Source: a bacterium
GTDB lineage: Bacteria > CSSED10-310 > JAJRTK01
Assembly: GCA_024278345.1 (NCBI GenBank)
Contig: JAJRTK010000359.1
Span: 1-26,958, forward strand
DNA: 26,958 bases
Reading direction: 5' to 3'
Part shown: one piece after another, positions 8,828 through 17,539 of the stretch
How positions within the stretch are numbered: the first letter of the stretch is position 1
Layout: each line of letters opens with the position of its first letter
Program-made: the position numbers and the translations under genes
The notes under the pieces: generated by a model
The model's database searches: none
Seen by the model: only the letters and a program-made list of their open reading frames with translations
What the model was told of the DNA's origin: nothing

Positions 8828-9667
8828 GTGGAGCAGAGAAAACCTCCACCGAGCGGAGTTCTAAGTTACCTCGGGCTCCTGCTGGCCCTGGTCTTCGGCG
8901 CTATCTCGTGGTGGGACGGCCTTGGCCAGACGGCGAGCGTTCCCGAGGTCGAGCTCGCCGAACTGGCCGCCCAGCCGGAGCTCAGGTGGCAGACGACGGT
9001 GAGGCTCGTGGGATCGGTTCGGTGGGTGGATGAACATGGATACCGCTTGGTGGATTGGGGAGGGGTGGAGGTCCAGGTTTTGTCGTCGCGACCGCCGCGG
9101 TTTTCCGAGGAGGTTTTGGTGACGGCCATGGTTGGGCAGAATCCTGGCAACACGAGGGAACCTCTTCTTCTGGAGCTCCACCGGGTGGGGCTCCGCCGTT
9201 CTCTGGTTTCGGTATTGTTGGCCCTTCTCTTCGTTTTGGGGATCGGCGGTCTTGGCGCGCTCCTCATTGTTCGGGCCGATGGGAAGAGTTCCGAGCGGGA
9301 AAACGATTTCCCTGGAGACCGGCCGGAGGGCCAGCTTCAGCCGGAGCTTCTACTGACTGCTTTGCACGGCCCTGACCTCGGTTCCCGCTATGACTGTACG
9401 ACTGCTTCAACCCAGATCGGTCGAGGTATCGAACAAGGAAGCGATATAACACTTGCCGATCCCTCTGTTTCTCGGATCCAGGCAAGGATCGAATGGCTGG
9501 AGGGAAGTTACCAGTTGGTCCATCTTTCCGAAACGAATCCCACGCGCCTCAACGGGCGCAACGTCCAACGAGCGCGATTGAAGTGCGGTGATCGCATCGT
9601 GTTCGGAAACACGCTCTTGCAAGTGACGCTCCTTCCTCGGCCCAAATCCGATCATACGGCACCTTGA
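8828..9667 (+). CDS. Membrane protein with two TM segments and a C-terminal FHA domain
   Basis: The 279-aa protein starts at GTG 8828 because GGAGGA lies about six bases upstream; an in-frame GTG at 8789 lacks such a site. Seen: TM1 at residues about 11-28, a segment at about 55-120 that could be a small beta-barrel of OB type (inference from alternating hydrophobic pattern), TM2 at about 126-148, then a cytoplasmic FHA domain at about 175-270. FHA domains bind phosphothreonine peptides. The FHA core 'TQIGRG' and 'SVSRIQARI' is clear, but the usual His of the SRxH motif is Gln218, and the N-G-T loop is changed to 'NPTRLNGR', so phosphopeptide binding may be altered. It sits between smc and the VWFA-related gene, and a second FHA protein lies just downstream. 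No function can be assigned beyond this. Confidence 0.8.
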   Translation: MEQRKPPPSGVLSYLGLLLALVFGAISWWDGLGQTASVPEVELAELAAQPELRWQTTVRLVGSVRWVDEHGYRLVDWGGVEVQVLSSRPPRFSEEVLVTAMVGQNPGNTREPLLLELHRVGLRRSLVSVLLALLFVLGIGGLGALLIVRADGKSSERENDFPGDRPEGQLQPELLLTALHGPDLGSRYDCTTASTQIGRGIEQGSDITLADPSVSRIQARIEWLEGSYQLVHLSETNPTRLNGRNVQRARLKCGDRIVFGNTLLQVTLLPRPKSDHTAP

Positions 9668-9689
9668 GCATCTTTTTCGATTCACGCCC

Positions 9690-9706
9690 TGCGGGCCCCC
9701 CCCGCA
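9690..9706. repeat. Short GC hairpin in the gap before the VWFA-related gene
   Basis: Arms TGCGGG and CCCGCA enclose five C. There is no T tract, so it is not a convincing terminator. It could affect RNA stability or expression between the two genes. Confidence 0.3.
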
Positions 9707-9725
9707 AACCCCGGGAGAGGCAATT

Positions 9726-11033
9726 TTGGATTCGGTCATCGGTGACCGTTTTGGCGGCACTTGCTGTCGTTCGGCCACGGCCACTATGAGAACTTCGAAG
9801 CTCCGCCCTGGGGCCTCCGGCTCCGGACGCCTGTTGGGGGAGACCGCGATTTTTGTGAGGCATTGCCAGCCTGGCCATATTACCTTGCTGGTACCACGGA
9901 AGCTTCTCGGCTCCCTTCTCCCATGCTTGTTTCTTCTGGTGTGGGTCGGCGCTTCCCAAGGTGGTCCCTCCGGAGAGTCCACAAGGGTAGTGAGCGGGTT
10001 GCGGGTGGATCGCGTGGATGTTCGGCGGCTGCCGGTCCTTGGGCTGGATTTTTCGGTCAAGGACCGCTCCGGTGCCCCCATCGCGGGACTGCGGAGCAGT
10101 GATTTTCGGCTCTTTCTCGACGGCGTTCCCGTGGACAGCTTCCAAGCATGGTCCGATGCTGAGGGAGAGGGAAGGACGGTCCTATTCGTTTTGGAGTCTT
10201 CTCCCTGGCTCCAGGGCCGTTCTTTTTTTCGGATGAAACGCTTCGTGGAAGAAGCGGCGGAGCGATTGAGTCAGTCGTCAAAGATCGGCCTGATGGTGTC
10301 TGGGGCAAAGACACGGACGCTGATCGATGTGACTGGGCAAAGGGACCTCGTTTTCCCGGTTCTCCAAGAACTATCTCCGGGTGGGAAAGAGCTTTTTCTC
10401 AATACGGCTCTCCTGGGCGCCTTGGGTAAGCTCCGGAGTACAGGGGCACGCCGTGCCGCCATCGTGTTGTTGGCTTCGGGGAAACAGAACCTGGATGGCG
10501 ACGTGCGACCGGAAGTCCTTTCCACGGCGGCCCGGTTGGGCATCCCCATTCATGCCGTCGTGGCGGATCTCCGGTTTGAAAGTGCGGGGTTAGCCTCCTA
10601 TGCCGCCGGAACGGGAGGTCGTTTCTATCCCGAACCGACACTGGGAAACGCCGTCGATCTTGTGCGGCAGGCTTTGGCCGACGGAGAGGGCCGTTACCAT
10701 GCCACCATTGAGTTGACAGGTCCCATGGATGGCCGCGCTCGGCGGGGCGTGCTTGAACTGTTCCTTCGCGGCAAGACCAGCAGAGGCGAATTCGCCTTTC
10801 TTCAGTCCGGCACCAACGGTATTTCCTCTACGAGGATCAGCGAATACCACCGTCGTGCTCGCGCAAGGCAGCAATGGTGGATCATGTACGGATTGGCGAT
10901 CTTGGGCGCCCTCTTGGGGGTAAGGATCGGCGTGAATCTGGAGTTGGTGAGGGTGAGTTCCAGGTGGTTGACCCTCGTCACTGGCCTGGCCGTCGGTGCG
11001 GCGGCCGGGTTCGTGTTGGCGCGGCTTGGGTGA
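9726..11033 (+). CDS. VWFA-related membrane protein
   Basis: The frame is 435 aa from TTG 9726, which has GGAGAGG five bases upstream; a later start, for example ATG 9786, would give a more ordinary distance to the hydrophobic signal-like segment 'LLGSLLPCLFLLVWVGA' (residues about 59-75). After it come a beta-rich segment 'FSVKDRSGAPIAGLRSSDF' typical of the VWFA-related proteins abundant in acidobacteria, then a von Willebrand factor A fold up to about residue 330. Two TM segments follow near the C-terminus (about 383-403 and 414-432). The metal site is degenerate: where DxSxS is expected the protein has E157-S-S-P-W. The gene lies between two FHA genes on the same strand, suggesting a membrane signalling or assembly role. 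Its partner is unknown. Confidence 0.75.
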   Translation: MDSVIGDRFGGTCCRSATATMRTSKLRPGASGSGRLLGETAIFVRHCQPGHITLLVPRKLLGSLLPCLFLLVWVGASQGGPSGESTRVVSGLRVDRVDVRRLPVLGLDFSVKDRSGAPIAGLRSSDFRLFLDGVPVDSFQAWSDAEGEGRTVLFVLESSPWLQGRSFFRMKRFVEEAAERLSQSSKIGLMVSGAKTRTLIDVTGQRDLVFPVLQELSPGGKELFLNTALLGALGKLRSTGARRAAIVLLASGKQNLDGDVRPEVLSTAARLGIPIHAVVADLRFESAGLASYAAGTGGRFYPEPTLGNAVDLVRQALADGEGRYHATIELTGPMDGRARRGVLELFLRGKTSRGEFAFLQSGTNGISSTRISEYHRRARARQQWWIMYGLAILGALLGVRIGVNLELVRVSSRWLTLVTGLAVGAAAGFVLARLG

Positions 11034-11079
11034 TGCGATGGAGGATTCAAGGGGGCCGCCAGGTTTTGCGGAGGTCATC

Positions 11080-11108
11080 TTGACACTCCGGCAGGTGGCA
11101 CGTACCAT
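11080..11108 (+). promoter_or_regulatory. Sigma70-type promoter upstream of the FHA-GAF-cyclase gene
   Basis: TTGACA at 11080-11085 matches the -35 consensus exactly. After a 17-bp spacer, TACCAT at 11103-11108 matches the -10 element at four of six positions, including the important first T, second A and last T. Transcription would start near 11115, leaving a leader of about 60 nt to ATG 11177. It may drive the cyclase and possibly the dnaE cluster behind it. Confidence 0.55.
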
Positions 11109-11176
11109 CGGGGGGCTGAGAGGAATCAGTTGCCAGGCGCCTCGAACTGCGTGAAGCCACTTTCAGTTAAAGGGCA

Positions 11177-12973
11177 ATGAATCGGCGAGTAGCGCAGTGT
11201 AGAGAGAGCGACTGGAACGGAACACAACTCAACTGTGAGGTCAGCCGCGTGTTAGCTCCCCGACTCATCCAACGCGAAGCCAATGGCCGGGAAAGGGCGT
11301 TTGACCTGAAGTCATCGACGAGCATCGGTCGAGCTCCGGACAACGACATCGTTTTTGTCAACGAGCATTCCATCTCCCGTCGCCACGCCCGGATCATCCG
11401 GGAGGGTGGTGATTACTACTTGCTCGATTGCGGATCCAAGAACGGGACGAAGCTCAATGGCCGGCTCATCGAACGGGAACGGCTCACGGACAACGATCAG
11501 GTCCTGCTGGGAAAGATCGTCCTGACTTTCCGGGAACCGAGTACCGGGAAAGTTCGGCGTGCCACCATCGTGGACGACGACAAGCGGCTCGATCACGTGG
11601 GGACGACGTTGATCCGGTCTCTCGATGAGCTCATGGCCGAGGACGAGATCTCGAGTTTTGATCAGTTTCGGGTGTTTCCACACGCTCCGGCGGAGCAGCG
11701 CCCTCATGTCGGTTCCCAACCTCTATTGATCCCGAAGGAAAGTTCGGACATTGAGAAAAATAACCTCAAGCTCAAGATCATGTATCGGGTGGCCAGCAAA
11801 CTGAATACGGCACCGACTCTGGAGAAGTTCCTCGAAGATGTCTTGGACATGGCGTTTCAGGTGGTAGGTGCTGAACGAGGTGTGCTCAAGCTCACGGATA
11901 ACAAAGACTATTATGGCGGTGTGGAAGTGGTGAGGTTCAGCGATCCGTCCATGGAGGAGAATATCACGATTTCGAAGACGATTACGGATGCCGCCATCAA
12001 CCAGAGAGTGGCTATCCTTGTCCACGATGCCCAGATCGATAAGCGGTTTTGCCTGGAAGACTCGGTGCAGCTCTACGGGATTCGTTCGGCGCTTTGCGTC
12101 CCTGTGTGGCACCAGACCAAGAGCTACGGCTTTCTTTACGTCGATTGCCTGCTCTCTTCGAAGTCGTTTGTGGAAGAGGACATGGAGCTGCTTACGGCGT
12201 TGGCGAACCAGGCAGCCATTGGGATCGAGAAGGCCAGGCTTGACGAGGCCTACAAGGAAGAGAGCCGCCGCCGGGATCACCTGGCCCGCTATTTTTCACC
12301 CAGAGTGGTTGATGTCATTATCAACAAGAAGTCGGCCCGTGAGATTGAGGAGAGGGAAGTCACCGTCATGTTTGCGGACATCCGAGGCTTCACGAGTCTC
12401 TCGGAAAACTTGCCGCAATCGGAGATCGTAGAGCTTCTCAACGAGTTTCTGGATCTTTCGACGCGGTGTATTTTCGAGTATGAGGGGACACTGGACAAGT
12501 TCATGGGTGACTGTGTCATGGCGCTTTTCGGCGTGCCGCTCGCTTTGCCCGATGCAGCGGAGAGAGCGATAGGAGCGGCTCTTGATATCCAGGCGGGCCT
12601 GTTCCGCTCGAATAAAGAGCAAAAAGAGCGATGCCGCCTGGATATGCGTATCGGGATCAACACCGGGCGGGCGATTGTGGGCGATATTGGGCCGGATAGC
12701 CGGCTAGAGTTTACGGTGCTAGGGGATTCCGTCAACATGGCTTCGAGGCTCCAGAGCGAGGTCGCCGGTACCGGTCAAATCATCATCGGAGAGCGCACGT
12801 ACCAGCAGACCTTCGACAAGTTCATCTTCCGAGAGCTCGGCGACTACCGAGTGAAGGGTAAACAAAAGCACTGCCGGGTCTACGAAGCCCTTGGAAGGCG
12901 CTCCTCTTCGTTTTCCGTTCGTTCGGCAACCGTGTCGGGCAAACAGGCCATCGACCGGATTCTGGCAAGCTGA
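11177..12973 (+). CDS. FHA-GAF-class III adenylate cyclase
   Basis: Likely converts ATP to cAMP under control of two sensory domains. The 598-aa protein (from ATG 11177) has a canonical FHA domain at about 28-115 ('SIGRAPDNDI', 'SISRRHARI', 'SKNGTKLNGR'), a GAF domain at about 205-355, a short linker helix 'RRRDHLARYFSPRVVDVI', and a class III cyclase domain at about 393-575. Catalytic residues are visible: metal-binding D401 ('FADIRGF') and D445 ('FMGD'), adenine-selecting K441 and T513, and transition-state N520 and R524. The Lys/Thr pair points to the IIIb subtype and to ATP rather than GTP. GTG 11249, with GAGG eight bases upstream, is a serious alternative start, since the site before ATG 11177 is very close. 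The next gene, dnaE, follows closely. Confidence 0.9.
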   Translation: MNRRVAQCRESDWNGTQLNCEVSRVLAPRLIQREANGRERAFDLKSSTSIGRAPDNDIVFVNEHSISRRHARIIREGGDYYLLDCGSKNGTKLNGRLIERERLTDNDQVLLGKIVLTFREPSTGKVRRATIVDDDKRLDHVGTTLIRSLDELMAEDEISSFDQFRVFPHAPAEQRPHVGSQPLLIPKESSDIEKNNLKLKIMYRVASKLNTAPTLEKFLEDVLDMAFQVVGAERGVLKLTDNKDYYGGVEVVRFSDPSMEENITISKTITDAAINQRVAILVHDAQIDKRFCLEDSVQLYGIRSALCVPVWHQTKSYGFLYVDCLLSSKSFVEEDMELLTALANQAAIGIEKARLDEAYKEESRRRDHLARYFSPRVVDVIINKKSAREIEEREVTVMFADIRGFTSLSENLPQSEIVELLNEFLDLSTRCIFEYEGTLDKFMGDCVMALFGVPLALPDAAERAIGAALDIQAGLFRSNKEQKERCRLDMRIGINTGRAIVGDIGPDSRLEFTVLGDSVNMASRLQSEVAGTGQIIIGERTYQQTFDKFIFRELGDYRVKGKQKHCRVYEALGRRSSSFSVRSATVSGKQAIDRILAS

Positions 12974-13027
12974 CCCATGGTCCGGAGGATCTTAGTTTTT
13001 TCCGCTCAGTGCCACGGAGAGGTAGCC

Positions 13028-16000
13028 ATGAGCCGATCCCCCTTCGTCCATTTGCACAACCACACCGAGTACAGCCTTCTTGACGGCATCAACCGCATCG
13101 AGCCGATGATGCGAAAAGCCGTAGAGTTGGGAATGCCCGCCGTGGCCATCACCGATCATGGCAACATGTTCGGGGCACCCGAATTCTACAAGTGCGCAAA
13201 AAAATTTGGGATCAAGCCGATCATCGGCTGCGAGATCTATCTGGAACCCGAGCCGGAGCCCGGAGGTCGTCGGCCGTCCTATTCCCATCACCTGATTCTC
13301 CTTGCCAAGAGCCAAAAGGGTTACGAAAACCTGATCCAGCTCGTGAGTGACGGTTACCTCAATGGTTTCTACTACAAGCCGAGGGTGAGCAAGGAGAAGC
13401 TGGCTGAGCACTCCGGGGATCTTGTCTGCACGACCGCGTGCCTGGCAGGGGAAGTGGCTTGGAATGTGCTTCGGGACAAGGTAGAGGAAGCCAAGGCGGC
13501 CATTGGCTTTTACCAGGATATTTTCGGGAGGCAAAACTTCTTTCTGGAGCTCATGGATCACGATATGGAGGAGCAGCGGCAAGCCAATCGTATGATCCTG
13601 GAGCTGGCGCAAAGCCTGGACGTCCCGCTAGTGGCAACGAACGACTGCCACTATTTGGAAAAGTCGGATGCCCACAGTCACGAGGTTTGGCTTTGTGTCC
13701 AGACAGGCCGCCAGCTTTCCAGCGAGAAGCGCCTTGCTTACCCCACGGATGAGTTCTACTTCAAATCAGGGAAGGAGATGTGGCGCCGGTTCGGTGATTT
13801 TCCCGAGGCTCTTCACAACACGTTGGCCGTCGCGGAAATGATCGATTTTGAGATGATCTTCGGTCAGACGATTCTCCCGGACTTTCAGACTCCGGGAGGC
13901 GAATCACCGGAAGAGTATCTACGGACTTTGGCGCTGGAAGGTTTGGAGCGACGCCTGGCGGCGGCGAGCATCGAGCGCGAAGGGAGAAAGGTATACGAAG
14001 ATCGCCTGGAATACGAGCTTCGGGTGATCACAGACATGCGCTACCCGGCCTATTTTCTCATTACGTGGGATTTCATTCGCCACGCGAAGTGCCGTGGAGT
14101 TCCCGTGGGCCCTGGCCGCGGGAGCGCCGCGGGAAGCTTGGTCGCCTATGCACTTGGCATCACCGATATTGATCCGGTGCCCTACAAGTTGGTTTTCGAA
14201 CGCTTCTTGAACCCAGAGCGCGTGTCGATGCCGGACATCGACATCGATTTCTGCAAGCGTCGGCGGGACCAGGTTATCGACTACGTTGCTAAGAAGTATT
14301 CCCGTTCGAATGTTGCTCAAATCATCACGTTTGGGACGTCAAAGGCCAGGAACGTGCTCCGGGACGTGGGGCGTGTCTTGGGAATGCCGTACTCCCAGGT
14401 AGACAAGATCACAAAGCTCATCCCCGACGTGTTGAACATCAAGCTCAAAGAGGCCATCGCCCAGGAGCCTCGACTTCAGGAGCTCATCGACAAGGAACCG
14501 GAAGTCCGCCGTTTGATGGAGATTTCCTTTGGTCTGGAGGGAATCGTCCGCCATGCTTCCGTCCACGCTGCGGGAGTCGTCATTTCCAAGAATCCTGTTG
14601 GCAGCTATGTCCCGCTTTACCGCGATCCCAAGAAAGGCGATGTCGTTACCCAGTACGACATGAGGATTCTGGAGGAGATCGGCCTTTTGAAGATGGACTT
14701 CTTGGGCCTCAAGACCCTTACAGTCATCGATGACACGTTGAAGACCCTGCGGTCTCGTGGAGAGAACCCGCCTGATTTGAAAAAGCTCCCCTTGGACGAC
14801 AGGGCGACGTACGCGCTTCTTAGCCGGGCGGATACGAACGGTGTTTTCCAGGTGGAGTCCAGTGGCATGAAAGAGCTTCTTCGAGAGCTCAAGCCATCGG
14901 TCTTCGAAGAGATCATTGCCCTGGTGGCCTTGTACCGGCCAGGCCCCCTTGGGTCGGGGATGGTGAAAGACTTTATCGACCGCAAGCACGGTCGAAAATC
15001 GATCAGCTATCCCCTGCCGACTCTTCGGGACATTCTGAAGGACACCTATGGCATCATCCTCTATCAAGAGCAGGTGATGCAGATAGCTTCGAAGCTGGCT
15101 GGCTTCAGCCTTGGCCAAGCCGACCTTTTGCGCCGGGCGATGGGCAAGAAGAAGAAGTCGGTCATGGAGGAGCAGCGTCAGCTCTTCGTGGAGGGGAGCG
15201 TTCTACACGGCACGTCGCAGCGCAAGGCGACAGAGATTTTCGATCTCATGGCGAAGTTCGCGGAGTACGGCTTCAACAAGAGTCATTCGGCAGCCTATGC
15301 TTTGCTCACGTACCAGACGGCCTACCTCAAGGCCCATCATCCGGCGGCCTTTTTTGCGGCTTGGTTGACCAACGACGTGGACAACACGGACAAGGTTGTC
15401 ATTGCCATCGACGATGCCAGTCAACATGGCATCGAGTTGCTTCCGCCTGACGTCAATGAGAGCGATGAGTCGTTCACCGTGGTGGGAGCTCAGCAGATCC
15501 GCTTTGGGTTGGCCGGCATCAAGAGTGTCGGGCACACGGCGGTAGAACAGATCCTGTCGGCTCGTTCCAAGGCTGGCCGCTTTCTTTCGCTTTATGATTT
15601 GGCGCAGCGCGTCGATCTGCGCACGGTCAACCGCCGGGTGTTCGAGCGCCTGATCAAATGTGGAGCTTGCAGCTCTTTCAGCGAGAATCGGGCGGGACTT
15701 ATGGAGATCCTTGACCGAGTCGTGGACGCCGCTCAGCGGGCCCAAGCAGATCGGGCAGCCGGTCAGATCTCGCTTTTCGGTGATCAGGACGAGATCGTGG
15801 GAGCCGATTTTCCAGTGCCGGACATGAGGGAGTACCCAAAATCCTCCATCCTGGAATGGGAAAAAGAGTATCTTGGCTTCTACCTTTCGGGCCATCCCTT
15901 GGACCGCTTCCGGCCGCTCCTGGAAAGGCTTGGAGATACCGATAGCGTAACTATCCGGAACCGGGCTCACCGGGAATCGATTCGCATCGGGGGGATTCTG

Positions 16001-16477
16001 CGGAACATCAAACAGATCGTGACCAGGAAAAATGGAAAAATGGCTCGGGCCATCCTCGAGGATCTCAAGGGCTCGGTTCCCGTGACTTTCTTTCCCAAAA
16101 GCTACGAGAAATGCCGCGATCTCATCCGGGAGGATTCACCGGTGCTTCTGCTTGGTGAGGCTGAATCCATGGGATCATCGGCAAATATTGTCGTGGATGG
16201 CATCGTACCTTTGACGCAAGTCCGCGAAGAGCATGCAAGAAGGATTCGGATCAGGATTCCGGAGAACAGCCCGAAATCGCTTTTCTTCTCCGTCCGAAGG
16301 ATCTTGCTGGATCATCCGGGATCTTGTCCTGTCTTTGTCGAGCTTGAGGTCAGTGGTTTCGGTCAATTGGAGTCCGTCCTGTTCGCCCCTGCCAAACCTT
16401 CCGCTGCCAGGCCGGTCGATTCCTTGTTCCGGCAACTGGAAGCTGTACTTGGCGAGGACAGAGTCCTGACGGAATGA
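13028..16477 (+). CDS. dnaE: DNA polymerase III alpha subunit
   Basis: Replicative polymerase catalytic subunit, 1149 aa, of normal DnaE length. ATG 13028 is chosen because GAGAGG lies five bases upstream and the protein then opens just before the PHP motif 'FVHLHNHTEYSLLDG'. The PHP domain continues with 'AITDHGNMFGAPEFY' and 'GCEIYL'. The polymerase core has 'GPGRGSAAGSLVAY' and the catalytic acids D403 and D405 in 'PDIDIDF', almost the same positions as in E. coli. Helix-hairpin-helix and OB-fold regions follow, the latter starting near 'RIGGILRNIKQIV'. The gene begins 54 nt after the cyclase stop and is followed 28 nt later by the HldE-like gene, so it may be cotranscribed with both. Confidence 0.97.
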   Translation: MSRSPFVHLHNHTEYSLLDGINRIEPMMRKAVELGMPAVAITDHGNMFGAPEFYKCAKKFGIKPIIGCEIYLEPEPEPGGRRPSYSHHLILLAKSQKGYENLIQLVSDGYLNGFYYKPRVSKEKLAEHSGDLVCTTACLAGEVAWNVLRDKVEEAKAAIGFYQDIFGRQNFFLELMDHDMEEQRQANRMILELAQSLDVPLVATNDCHYLEKSDAHSHEVWLCVQTGRQLSSEKRLAYPTDEFYFKSGKEMWRRFGDFPEALHNTLAVAEMIDFEMIFGQTILPDFQTPGGESPEEYLRTLALEGLERRLAAASIEREGRKVYEDRLEYELRVITDMRYPAYFLITWDFIRHAKCRGVPVGPGRGSAAGSLVAYALGITDIDPVPYKLVFERFLNPERVSMPDIDIDFCKRRRDQVIDYVAKKYSRSNVAQIITFGTSKARNVLRDVGRVLGMPYSQVDKITKLIPDVLNIKLKEAIAQEPRLQELIDKEPEVRRLMEISFGLEGIVRHASVHAAGVVISKNPVGSYVPLYRDPKKGDVVTQYDMRILEEIGLLKMDFLGLKTLTVIDDTLKTLRSRGENPPDLKKLPLDDRATYALLSRADTNGVFQVESSGMKELLRELKPSVFEEIIALVALYRPGPLGSGMVKDFIDRKHGRKSISYPLPTLRDILKDTYGIILYQEQVMQIASKLAGFSLGQADLLRRAMGKKKKSVMEEQRQLFVEGSVLHGTSQRKATEIFDLMAKFAEYGFNKSHSAAYALLTYQTAYLKAHHPAAFFAAWLTNDVDNTDKVVIAIDDASQHGIELLPPDVNESDESFTVVGAQQIRFGLAGIKSVGHTAVEQILSARSKAGRFLSLYDLAQRVDLRTVNRRVFERLIKCGACSSFSENRAGLMEILDRVVDAAQRAQADRAAGQISLFGDQDEIVGADFPVPDMREYPKSSILEWEKEYLGFYLSGHPLDRFRPLLERLGDTDSVTIRNRAHRESIRIGGILRNIKQIVTRKNGKMARAILEDLKGSVPVTFFPKSYEKCRDLIREDSPVLLLGEAESMGSSANIVVDGIVPLTQVREEHARRIRIRIPENSPKSLFFSVRRILLDHPGSCPVFVELEVSGFGQLESVLFAPAKPSAARPVDSLFRQLEAVLGEDRVLTE

Positions 16478-16505
16478 GGCACCCTCATCACTGGAGGAGT
16501 GTGTG

Positions 16506-17519
16506 ATGTTGGAAGATCTATTGACCACCCTCGAGATCCAGAAACCAGAGCGCCGAATCCTGGTCCTTGGGGATCTGATGGCCGATAAATATATATGGGG
16601 CGACCATCTTCGGATGTGCAAGGAGGCTCCGGTTCCCGTGATGCGCAGGGTGAACGAAGTGTACAAGCTTGGTGCGGCAGCCAATATTGCCAGTTCGATT
16701 CGCCAACTTGGTGCCGAAGTTTACCTTTGCGGTATCGTCGGTTTTGACGATGCCGCTCTTTCTTTGCGGAGAGCCATCGCCGCCGCGGGCATCGCCACCG
16801 GTGGCCTTTTCCCTTCGGAAACGCGTCCCACGACGCTCAAAGTGCGCATGATGTCGCAAGAGTATCGGCAGTTGTTGTTTCGTCTTGACAGCGAGTCAAC
16901 GACGCCACTGGACGAAAAAGAGGTCGCCTCCCTTCGCGGCTATGTCGAGACCATGCTTCCCGAGATCGACTTGCTGGTCCTTAGTGATTATCGGAAGGGG
17001 ATGTTTGGAGTTCCAAGTTTCTCGCGCTGGATCGTTGATGAGGCTGGCAGATGCAACGTCAATACCGTGGTCCTGGGGCGCCCCAGCAGTCTGGTGAGTT
17101 TTGCGGGAGCCACGACCATTGTCTGTATGGCGTCCGATGCCCGAGAATTCATGTATCTGCAGGGAAGAGGTTTTGCCACTGAACTTGATTCCATGGGAAA
17201 GGAGATGCGGAAGCTCCTCCGGTGCGGTTCTTTGACGCTCGTCCACGAAGAGCGGGGTCTTTGGCAGTGGCGTGCTGATGGAGAACGGGAAACGGTGGCG
17301 CCGGCGCGTCGCCAGAGGATCGACTGTCTTGGGCTGGAAGAAGCCGTTACAAGCGCGACGGCTATCGCTGTCGCACTGGGAATGGATCCTGGCGATGTCC
17401 TCAACCTGGCAAGCCTGGCAGCGGGGGTCATCTGTTCCAAAGCCGGGTATTCGCCTATTTCCCTCTCCGAGCTTCAACGGTTCACGGAGATACGCCAGGT
17501 GGAACCTTTTCCAGTTTGA
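16506..17519 (+). CDS. HldE N-terminal-like PfkB-family protein with a degenerate active site
   Basis: The 337-aa protein aligns by eye along its full length with the heptose-7-phosphate kinase domain of HldE/RfaE: 'GDLMADKYIWGD', 'KEAPVPV', 'LGAAANIA', 'RPTTLKVR', 'LVLSDYRKG', and a C-terminal 'AAGVICSKAGYSPISLSEL'. However, key kinase elements are gone. Where the family has D-V-T-G-A-G-D-T-V, this protein has D273-C-L-G-L-E-E279-A-V, losing the anion-hole glycine and the catalytic Asp. The IDPKG and LTPN motifs are replaced by 'VLGRPSS' and 'VCMASDAREF'. It is probably a pseudokinase or has a changed reaction. The start ATG 16506 has GGAGGAG upstream; an in-frame GTG precedes it by one codon. 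An apparently intact PfkB gene follows within about 20 nt. Confidence 0.82.
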   Translation: MLEDLLTTLEIQKPERRILVLGDLMADKYIWGDHLRMCKEAPVPVMRRVNEVYKLGAAANIASSIRQLGAEVYLCGIVGFDDAALSLRRAIAAAGIATGGLFPSETRPTTLKVRMMSQEYRQLLFRLDSESTTPLDEKEVASLRGYVETMLPEIDLLVLSDYRKGMFGVPSFSRWIVDEAGRCNVNTVVLGRPSSLVSFAGATTIVCMASDAREFMYLQGRGFATELDSMGKEMRKLLRCGSLTLVHEERGLWQWRADGERETVAPARRQRIDCLGLEEAVTSATAIAVALGMDPGDVLNLASLAAGVICSKAGYSPISLSELQRFTEIRQVEPFPV

Positions 17520-17539
17520 AAGGCTCTGTGGCAAGCGGA

